NCBI RefSeq assembly: GCF_900890425.1
Contig: NZ_CAAHFG010000002.1
Span: 186,001 to 250,000, forward strand
Direction of reading: 5' to 3'
DNA length: 64,000 nucleotides
Source: Pontiella desulfatans
Lineage (GTDB): Bacteria; Verrucomicrobiota; Kiritimatiellia; Kiritimatiellales; Pontiellaceae
Below are positions 57,404 through 64,000 of this stretch, one piece after another. The position numbers and the translations under genes are program-made. The stretch's first letter is position 1; each line of letters opens with the position of its first letter. Under the pieces are notes generated by a model. That model saw nothing but the letters and a program-made list of their open reading frames with translations. It had not been told where the DNA came from and made no database searches.

Positions 57404-57517
57404 GCTGTTTAGGTGCATCCCTGACGTTCGTATTAGAAGAACATACAGGGCGATTTATGGGAAGCCGGGAGACCGGCCAAGCGGATCGATAAATTAAATA
57501 CGGAGGAAGAAATAATG
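57404..57517 (+). promoter_or_regulatory. Conserved leader element, copy 2
   Basis: GCTGTTTAGGTGCATCCCTG to the ATG at 57515. Contains CCCTG...CAGGG (long-range stem, with a base-pair change relative to copy 1), GCCGG-GAGA-CCGGC (57464-57477) and ACGGAGGA before ATGCA. Here it directly precedes an intact exported-protein gene, so it likely contains that gene's untranslated leader. Confidence 0.65.
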
Positions 57518-59881
57518 CAAAAAAGCAGGATAGGCATCATTGCAACGACCATCGTGGCCCTTTCGGCCATGACCGCTTCGGCGGTGACGAAGTGGAATGT
57601 AAACAGCGATGGAAACTGGACCAATGCGGCGAACTGGGATGCAGGACTTCCGGATGCGACCGACGTTACCTCGAGTACCAAACCCTATACCATTAGAGTG
57701 GACAGCACGGCGGATGCTTTAAAATTCTGGAACGGTAATGATAGTGAGGTGTCGAGTCTCGATATCCAGACAAACGGCAACCTGTCTGTCGTCCAGGATG
57801 TGAACATTAATGAATTCTCCAATGCGACCTATAAGTATGCCGGGCTGCAGCTTAATGACGGTTCGCTAAGCGCAGACAACCTGAATGTTGCGGCGAGACC
57901 CACCTCGCACGGTGAGGGCTCGCTGGTCATGAACAGCGGTTCCATCGACCTCTCCGACTCCTTCAATATCGGCAAGAGCCTGAATGGCTGGGAAGCGCAT
58001 GGTGTTGCCACGATGTTTGATGGCAGCTTTGATGTCGGCAACAACTTCCATGTCGGCGGCGCGGTGAATGAACGGGGTACGGGGGTGCTCAATGTGCATG
58101 GCGGTACGTTCAGTGCCACCAACGGTTTTGTTTACGTGGGTGGTTACGAAAATCCGGCCAGTTATACCAATCGGGGTTCCGGTACCATTAATGTCTATGG
58201 CGGCGCAGTCAACCTGGGTGGCAATGTGGTGAATATCAGCCGGGCAGGTTCTTCAGACGGCACCATCAATATGTATGGTGGTCTGCTGACAGCCTCGGCC
58301 AATGTGCAGATGGATTCCGACACCGATATCGGAGGCCGGGCGGAGATCAATCTCTATGGCGGCGAATTCCTTGCGGAAGCTGGCCTGGATATTAATCATG
58401 ATTCGGGGATTCACGTTGCAGGAGGCATTCTGACCTGGGCCGGTACCGACGGCATTGCGGAAATAACCAACCAGGTAAACTTGGGTAGAATCACATGGGC
58501 AAACGGCCTGACCAACATGCTGACCGAAAGCTGGGATGCAAGCTTTACGAATACCGTAACAACCGACTATGGCTATTGGACGAACACACAGACCAGTGCG
58601 CTGTTTGTGGACTACGACGATGTGAGTGCCGGCGATGCCACCGTCTGGGCCTATAACCTGACACCGACCCCGGGCCTGCCCGAAGATACGGATGGTCCGA
58701 CCACCAACAAGTTCACCAATAACGGAGGCGATCAGCTTTGGACTACCGCCGCTAACTGGGACATCGGCACGGCACCGACCGGCCTGGATCGGGTGGAGTT
58801 TAGTTGGGACGGCAATCCCAGCACACTGGTTGTGGCTTCAGAAGTTGAGGCCTTGGATCTGTTGACCGGCCACAACAACACCGCTTCAGTCGCCGTGGTT
58901 TCAGGGGGCAGCCTGACGGTGGGCAACGATGTGGAAATTGCCAGCAGCGGCTCTACCGGTGTTGGCAAACTGATTGTGGATGGCGGCGATGTGGCCATTG
59001 GAAACGATGTCTACTTCGGCCGGTGGGGAACCTCGCGCCACGGCATTGGCGAGTTGAATTCGGGAAGTATTACGGTTGACGGCCTCACGCATATTGGCGG
59101 TGGCAATGCCGGTGCGACCGGAATGTTAACCATCGCGGAGGGAACCTATACGGGAGAAAGCGATTTTTTCGAAGTCGGCCGCACGGGCAACGGCACGCTG
59201 AACATGAATGGCGGATTGCTCAAACTGGAAACGGATGGCGCCGCATGGAAGCCGCTCAAGGTCGGAACCGAAACGGGAGACGGCACGATTAACCTGAACG
59301 GTGGCACGATCCATACCCACAAAGTCGAGGTGGAGTTTGAAGATACCGATGCCGGCACCGGCACGATCAACCTGAACGGCGGCCTCCTTCGGATTGAGGC
59401 CGGTTTCGCCGCCGGGCTGCGCGTGGAAGATGATGGGCAAGTGGTGTTCGGGAAAGGCGTGCTACAGTGGAAGGCAGACCGAATCGACAATTTCACGGCT
59501 TTGGTTGATGGAGGATTTATTGATTGGGCTGATGGCCAGACCAACATGCTGACCGAAAGCTGGGATGCCAGTTGGACCAACGGTGCCGATATCCTCTATG
59601 CCGACTACGATGATGCCAATCCCGGCTACACGACCGTCTGGGCCTACACCCCGCCGGTTCCGACTGATCCGCCGGTTATGCTGATTGCCGCCGGTGCCGG
59701 TAGCAGTGTGGATGTGACCGCGACCAACCTGAACGCCGGCGCATCGTACGACCTGATGGGTTCCGACTCGTTGACTGCAACAAACTGGTCCTCTGCCGGA
59801 ACGTGCAGCGGCGTAGTCGAAAAAACCTGGAATGTACCGGCGTCGGGTCCCGCCCGGTTCTTCCGGGTTGAAGAGCAGTAG
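57515..59881 (+). CDS. Large exported beta-repeat protein
   Basis: A 788-residue secreted protein. Signal peptide at 1-23 (IGIIATTIVALSAMTASA); TKWNVNSDGNWTNAANWDAG is the opening of autotransporter-like/PEP-CTERM-associated beta-solenoid proteins in this phylum. Repeats of the type GxxNVxGGxxNLGGN or GTINLNGGxxHxH recur through residues 60-360 and 430-660, indicating two parallel beta-helix blocks. Each block ends with TNMLTESWDAS-TN...DYDD...TVWAY, so the gene contains an internal duplication. The last 70 residues end SGPARFFRVEEQ, a tail form common in this group. No enzyme motif seen; surface or scaffold role inferred. Confidence 0.7.
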   Translation: MQKSRIGIIATTIVALSAMTASAVTKWNVNSDGNWTNAANWDAGLPDATDVTSSTKPYTIRVDSTADALKFWNGNDSEVSSLDIQTNGNLSVVQDVNINEFSNATYKYAGLQLNDGSLSADNLNVAARPTSHGEGSLVMNSGSIDLSDSFNIGKSLNGWEAHGVATMFDGSFDVGNNFHVGGAVNERGTGVLNVHGGTFSATNGFVYVGGYENPASYTNRGSGTINVYGGAVNLGGNVVNISRAGSSDGTINMYGGLLTASANVQMDSDTDIGGRAEINLYGGEFLAEAGLDINHDSGIHVAGGILTWAGTDGIAEITNQVNLGRITWANGLTNMLTESWDASFTNTVTTDYGYWTNTQTSALFVDYDDVSAGDATVWAYNLTPTPGLPEDTDGPTTNKFTNNGGDQLWTTAANWDIGTAPTGLDRVEFSWDGNPSTLVVASEVEALDLLTGHNNTASVAVVSGGSLTVGNDVEIASSGSTGVGKLIVDGGDVAIGNDVYFGRWGTSRHGIGELNSGSITVDGLTHIGGGNAGATGMLTIAEGTYTGESDFFEVGRTGNGTLNMNGGLLKLETDGAAWKPLKVGTETGDGTINLNGGTIHTHKVEVEFEDTDAGTGTINLNGGLLRIEAGFAAGLRVEDDGQVVFGKGVLQWKADRIDNFTALVDGGFIDWADGQTNMLTESWDASWTNGADILYADYDDANPGYTTVWAYTPPVPTDPPVMLIAAGAGSSVDVTATNLNAGASYDLMGSDSLTATNWSSAGTCSGVVEKTWNVPASGPARFFRVEEQ

Positions 59882-59906
59882 ATCGGTTAGTTGTGATTCT
59901 CAAGGG

Positions 59907-59932
59907 GGCCGCATCCACCGGGTGCGGCCTTT
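59907..59932 (+). terminator. Terminator after the beta-repeat protein
   Basis: GGCCGCATCC-ACC-GGGTGCGGCC, a perfect 10-bp stem, followed by TTT. Confidence 0.85.
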
Positions 59933-59975
59933 CGTTGAAAGACGAAATAAGAAAACCCAACACAAGGAAAATACC

Positions 59976-60827
59976 ATGACAAAAAAAAGGATCAGATCAG
60001 TAGCCATCGCGGGGGTCGCGATGGCTTGCGGAGTGCTGAACAGCGATGCGGTCGTGATCAACTTTACGGCGGCTGAGGGGTATGTAGACGGAAATTTAGG
60101 CGCCCATGCCGACTGGAACGAATCGGCAGCAGGGACCTATGTGGTTAATGCGACCACCGGTACCGCTGCCGTAAAGGGGCCCTCCGGGACTTTCAAGAAT
60201 GCTAAATATGTCGGCAGCGGCGGAACGTTGACCAACAATAATTATGTAATGGAAAGTACATTTGCACTTGATGTGACCGGTGCCAATCTTGACCCAGGGA
60301 CAGGGAATGTGATTCTTAACCGTACCGGGTATGAGGGCGGCGGGTCGCTGTTTGTCTCGCTTCGCCAGAAGAATGGAGCGAATGGCACGTTCGACTTGTG
60401 GATGTGGAGCGATATCACCGGTGCATCGGTCAACGACTCCGGTGCGGCTCTCACTGCTGCAGCCATCGGACTTGCTCATGATGGTTCAGTCTGGACCGAT
60501 ATGGCTTCGGATCAGCTCAAGATCATACACTCTGCGCAGTACGACAGCGATGCGGGAACCTGGACACAATCGTCGGAGTTGTGGAACTTGGCTGGTGAAG
60601 GCACGCTGCTCACCAGCCTGAGCAGAGAAATCACGGAAAACGATGGTTCATTCCTTACTGCGGACAACACAGCCCGCATCGACTCTGGGCGTCTGGATCT
60701 GCAGCCTAATATGACCTATTCGTATGACCGTATTCAGATCGATCAGGTTCCTGAGCCTGCCACACTGGGACTGATTGCGCTGAGCGGTGGTGGCCTGCTG
60801 TGGGTTCGACATTTTATGGTACTGTAA
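59976..60827 (+). CDS. PEP-CTERM surface protein
   Basis: A 283-residue exported protein. Signal peptide near MTKKRIRSVAIAGVAMACGV; a beta-rich middle (VINFTAAEGYVDGNLGAHAD...) without recognised catalytic residues; and a C-terminal sorting signal PEPATLGLIALSGGGLLWVRHF, i.e. PEP motif, hydrophobic helix and Arg. Such proteins are processed by exosortase and are known to co-occur with exopolysaccharide loci like the one at the start of the window. No exosortase gene is seen here. ATG 59976 follows CACAAGGA; longer upstream frames overlap the preceding gene. Confidence 0.85.
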   Translation: MTKKRIRSVAIAGVAMACGVLNSDAVVINFTAAEGYVDGNLGAHADWNESAAGTYVVNATTGTAAVKGPSGTFKNAKYVGSGGTLTNNNYVMESTFALDVTGANLDPGTGNVILNRTGYEGGGSLFVSLRQKNGANGTFDLWMWSDITGASVNDSGAALTAAAIGLAHDGSVWTDMASDQLKIIHSAQYDSDAGTWTQSSELWNLAGEGTLLTSLSREITENDGSFLTADNTARIDSGRLDLQPNMTYSYDRIQIDQVPEPATLGLIALSGGGLLWVRHFMVL

Positions 60828-60866
60828 ATTTAACGACCAGAATCATCGTATCCTAGAGATAATATT

Positions 60867-60974
60867 AACCACCCGGTTGTCTTACAGACTCGCTTCGCGT
60901 CGCTAAAGGGCACTGAGGCACAGAGAAATACGCGATTTGCAAGTTCTGTGTCTCTGCGCTCTCTCGGTGGTAAA
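60867..60974 (+). repeat. Palindromic intergenic repeat, family A copy 3
   Basis: AACCACCCGG...CTCGCTTCGCG at the left, CACTGAGGCACAGAGAAATA in the middle, and CTGTGTCTCTGCG...CGGTGGTAAAT at the right. It is longer and less regular than the 27032 and 46315 copies. Confidence 0.7.
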
Positions 60975-61024
60975 TGACGATATTTATTTCATAACGATGT
61001 ACAAGAGGCGAAAAGAGGAAAAAA

Positions 61025-64000
61025 ATGAGTAGCAGAAGAAGAATAGTTTTTATGCTGGCGTTTTTTATCTTCAGCCTTGCGGCGGTTGCGCAGGATTATT
61101 CGGTTGATTTTCGCGATGAGGTTTCGTTCCCGTCTGAAATGCTTCCGGCGGGGGATCTGACTTCCGGGGATCTGACGCTGACGAATGTGGCTGGTGAGCA
61201 GGTGATGGCGGTCGACCTTTCCGGTGTGACCAGTGATTTCGGCTCCAAGTTCACCATCGAAGGGCTGAACCAACCGGTGGACGACGACGGGCCACTGCGT
61301 CTCATGTTCCACTACAAACCCGCCACGCTCAAGGCCGCCGGGGGCATCCTCAACTTCCGCCTGGAGCTAACGATTAATGGCACTAAAACCACGTGGAATG
61401 CAGCAACTCAATCCGGTGTCATCAATGCCGACTGGCCGCTGGACGCATCCGGCTGGTGGCTGGCCTCCATCGACATGCAGCCCCTGGTCGACCATTGGCG
61501 GGAGCAGACGGGGTCGACCAATGATATGTTTGTCGAAAAGATTCACATCGGTCCCGGCGCAATCGGCAACACCAGTGAGCAATATCGGGAAACGCTCTAT
61601 TTCCGTGGCTTCCGTTTGGGTTCATCGCTGCTGAATGTGGGCATCGGCGGCAATATGCTGATCAATGGTGATTTTTCCAGTGGACTCACCGGTTGGAGTC
61701 CGCAGGAGACTGCTCCCGCGGAAGGAACGGCATCGGTATCGACGGTTGCCAATTATGAATATCATGCGGATATCACCAATGACGACGGGGTCAATTGGCA
61801 CCTTCAGCTTCGGCAGGACAACCTGACGCTGGTGAACGGGCAGGAATATGTTTTGACGTATGATGCACGTGCGGAGTCAGCCCGGGCCATCGACGTGCAG
61901 TTTAAAGGCGGCAATGTTAGTTATGCTTTTTTGAGTAATCTGCCGGTGGGTGAAACCATGCAACGCTACACCAATACATTTACGGTTAGTGAGGCAACCG
62001 TAAATGATGCCCGCCTCATGGTCTTTATCGGCGAGCATGGTGCTAATGATATCTGGCTGGATAACGTTTGTCTCGAATCGATATCGAATCCGGGGGTGAA
62101 CCTGCTTTCCAATGGCGATTTTTCCAATGGAACAACGGACTGGATATTCGCCAATACCAGTCCATCGACCGGCAGCGCTGCCGTCGTCGTTGACCCGGAC
62201 GGTGCGGCCAGTGAACTGTTTTTTAATGTACTTTCCGATGACGGTGTAAACTGGCATCTGCGCCTCAGGCAGGAAGGCCTGGCGTTGAGCTCCGGGAAAA
62301 CCTATCGTGTGAGTTTCGATGCGTGGGCCGAATCGAACCGCACCTTCCGGGCAAATATAAAAAGCGTCAGCCAAGGCGATGCCCTGAATTATGACGTGTC
62401 GCTCAGCACGAATAGGACTATCTATGCGAGGGAATTTTCGGTGAGCCAACCCACCGCGGACGATTTCCGCCTCTCGTTCTTTTTCGGTGCCGCGGGCGAC
62501 AACGATGTCTGGCTGGATAACGTATCCCTGGTAGAGGTCGATGCGAAGGGCGATCCAAACTGGATTCTGCAGGGCAGTGCCTTTTCCCTGCAGCCGGAGA
62601 GAGGCGGCACGGTTTACCTGACCCGCTACCGCCTGCCCCTGATGAACTATGTGGACGCAGCCACCCGTATGTTCGATGTAGCCGAGTTCGCGTCGCACGC
62701 AGTGGTTGCGCAGGCCGTTTCCGCTGGGCAGTCCTGTTCAATCAATACCGTCGGCCTGCTTCCCGGTTCCTACGACCTGGTGCTGGTCGACAACGGTATC
62801 GTCGAGGCGGTGCATTCGTTCCATATGGCGTTCACTTCTCCGCCGGTGTCGCCGCACTATGCGGTGTCGGTGGAGGTCTCCGGACAGACGACTGACCTCT
62901 CGACCTTTTATTCCTGCCGTCGGGCGGAATACATCCAGGACTGGGGGCTGGACGGGAAGAATTACGAAATTAAAACCTACGGGCCGAATACGAAGCAACC
63001 GGTCAATGCCCATTCCTGGGCGGGGGTTTCGACGGATGCCTATCCCATTACGGTGCGCGTCAAGGTGCTGCCTGCGGCCGAAGATGATCACATCGACGGC
63101 TCTCCGGGGATCACGCTGCCGCTCACGAGCGCCCATGTGCTGCCGTCTTCATACGAAATTCCCTGCTGGATCGAAGGAGCCGATACCATTGCCTTCACGC
63201 TGGATCGCCCGGAAAAGGTGATGGTGGTGCCCAACTATCACGATGCGATGTCGGTCTTCACCAATCAGGCGGTCGGGCATGTTCCGCTTCAGTCCTTTGA
63301 GGATACCTACACCGCCTCGACCATTCCGGACGATTTTAATGCTAACCAAGTTGTGGATCATCTGTCTGAAGGGTTCAAAAACCCGTTGGTCTTTCTGGGG
63401 CGCGGTCCGGAATCCTTTGTCTCCGAACTCGGGTTGAATAAAACCGATCCCGGCACGTTGGTCATCTCGCCCGGTGAACGCCCGACGCAGGCAGCGCTTT
63501 CGGCGGCAGACACCGTCTGGTTCGAGCCGGGCGGGCACGACCTGTCTCGCCTGGGCATGCGCCCGAATTACCGCACCTACATCAATGCGGGTCAAACCTA
63601 CTATCTGGAAGAAGGGGCCTATGTTGCCGCCGGGTTCAAGAAGAATGAAGCCTCAGGAACCGCCGATTGCCGCTTGGTCGGTCGGGGCACGGTTTCGGGC
63701 GTTAACCATTTCTGGGGCGGAGGCTCATACGATGAAAACAGCCTGGCAGTGGAAATTGATGTGATCGATGGTCTCGATTTTGTAGAGCGCGAGGGTTGGG
63801 GCATCAATGGCGGCGATTTGATCAGCGATATTTCCCTGCTGGGTGCGTGGCACGGCAACTGCGATGGCCTTGATTCGCTGGATCATTGCACCGTGCTCAA
63901 CAGTTTTATTGCCGCGCACGATGACAACCTGAAGCTGAACGATCACACGGTGGCTGAACATCTGGTGATCCATATGCTGGGGGTGAATGCGCATCCGATT
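61025..64000 (+). CDS. Exported multidomain beta-helix glycoside hydrolase, 3' end missing
   Basis: 992 codons are visible and the frame is still open at the window end. Signal peptide at 1-22 (IVFMLAFFIFSLAAVAQ). Two carbohydrate-binding-like jelly-rolls follow, each starting with LLSNGDFS or MLINGDFS (about 215-355 and 358-500) and ending NDIWLDNV or NDVWLDNV. After a linker, a pectate-lyase-type right-handed beta-helix begins near residue 850 (YYLEEGAYVAAGFKKNEASG, LVGRGTVSG), with acidic pairs in HGNCDGLDSLDH and AHDDNLKLND, as in GH28/GH49-type enzymes. Exact family and bond specificity are uncertain. ATG 61025 follows GAGGAAAAAA. Confidence 0.75.
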   Translation, partial: MSSRRRIVFMLAFFIFSLAAVAQDYSVDFRDEVSFPSEMLPAGDLTSGDLTLTNVAGEQVMAVDLSGVTSDFGSKFTIEGLNQPVDDDGPLRLMFHYKPATLKAAGGILNFRLELTINGTKTTWNAATQSGVINADWPLDASGWWLASIDMQPLVDHWREQTGSTNDMFVEKIHIGPGAIGNTSEQYRETLYFRGFRLGSSLLNVGIGGNMLINGDFSSGLTGWSPQETAPAEGTASVSTVANYEYHADITNDDGVNWHLQLRQDNLTLVNGQEYVLTYDARAESARAIDVQFKGGNVSYAFLSNLPVGETMQRYTNTFTVSEATVNDARLMVFIGEHGANDIWLDNVCLESISNPGVNLLSNGDFSNGTTDWIFANTSPSTGSAAVVVDPDGAASELFFNVLSDDGVNWHLRLRQEGLALSSGKTYRVSFDAWAESNRTFRANIKSVSQGDALNYDVSLSTNRTIYAREFSVSQPTADDFRLSFFFGAAGDNDVWLDNVSLVEVDAKGDPNWILQGSAFSLQPERGGTVYLTRYRLPLMNYVDAATRMFDVAEFASHAVVAQAVSAGQSCSINTVGLLPGSYDLVLVDNGIVEAVHSFHMAFTSPPVSPHYAVSVEVSGQTTDLSTFYSCRRAEYIQDWGLDGKNYEIKTYGPNTKQPVNAHSWAGVSTDAYPITVRVKVLPAAEDDHIDGSPGITLPLTSAHVLPSSYEIPCWIEGADTIAFTLDRPEKVMVVPNYHDAMSVFTNQAVGHVPLQSFEDTYTASTIPDDFNANQVVDHLSEGFKNPLVFLGRGPESFVSELGLNKTDPGTLVISPGERPTQAALSAADTVWFEPGGHDLSRLGMRPNYRTYINAGQTYYLEEGAYVAAGFKKNEASGTADCRLVGRGTVSGVNHFWGGGSYDENSLAVEIDVIDGLDFVEREGWGINGGDLISDISLLGAWHGNCDGLDSLDHCTVLNSFIAAHDDNLKLNDHTVAEHLVIHMLGVNAHPI

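Noticed and set aside
1-64000. CRISPR arrays, rRNA genes, complete IS elements or integrases
   Set aside because: No regularly spaced repeats, rRNA text, transposase or tyrosine/serine recombinase motifs were recognised in the window.

Overview
The window looks like chromosome from an anaerobic, polysaccharide-degrading bacterium of the Planctomycetota-Verrucomicrobiota-Chlamydiota group, most likely a Kiritimatiellota member of the Pontiella type. This is an inference from gene content: sulfatases with the Cys-type formylglycine signature, a PEP-CTERM surface protein, a fermentative Rex/PflB/AdhE set, group B and group C [FeFe] hydrogenase proteins, and many short palindromic repeats between genes. 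No rRNA or CRISPR array was seen.

Region 1 (1-33.9 kb, + strand) is a large surface-polysaccharide locus: a Wzx flippase, a Wzy-like polymerase, about ten glycosyltransferases, two O-acetyltransferases and sugar-nucleotide enzymes (UDP-glucuronate-epimerase-like, RfbF, UDP-xylose-synthase-like, UDP-glucose dehydrogenase, a sugar C-methyltransferase). Most genes overlap by 1-14 bases. Embedded in it are three tandem stand-alone NRPS proteins, each adenylation-carrier-thioesterase with no condensation domain. All three thioesterases have Cys in place of the nucleophilic Ser. They are followed by a LamG-VanZ membrane protein, RfbF, a class IV aminotransferase and a DUF4910 protein. I suggest this sub-cluster adds amino-acid substituents to the polysaccharide or makes a small aminoacyl product. 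An Sfp-type phosphopantetheinyl transferase that could activate the carrier domains is at 46.6 kb. A 1.7 kb AT-richer insert (28.4-30.1 kb) carries an orphan HicB-like protein and a Phd/ParE toxin-antitoxin pair, and is bounded by a 60-bp exact duplication of the methyltransferase 5' end.

Region 2 (34-46.2 kb) is a redox-controlled fermentation module: rex, pflB-pflA, a six-gene minus-strand group (three small thioredoxin-like ferredoxins, a group B [FeFe] hydrogenase, a SpoIIE-type phosphatase, a PAS-containing group C sensory hydrogenase) and adhE. Five copies of TCGAT-N8-ATCGA lie at exactly the four promoter regions of this module and are a candidate Rex operator for this lineage.

Region 3 (46.2-51.3 kb) holds the PPTase, an APH-like kinase, tRNA-Phe(GAA), and a decayed mobile segment with a truncated UvrD-type helicase and a possible sliding-clamp-like protein. 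Region 4 (51.3-64 kb) is a carbohydrate-utilisation island: two sulfatases, a GH27-like alpha-galactosidase, an AraC regulator, a beta-rich exported protein, a PEP-CTERM protein and a large beta-helix glycoside hydrolase cut by the window end. Two of its genes are preceded by copies of one roughly 110-nt conserved leader. Palindromic repeats recur throughout, and in two places they have become part of coding sequence (the PPTase and the SpoIIE phosphatase).
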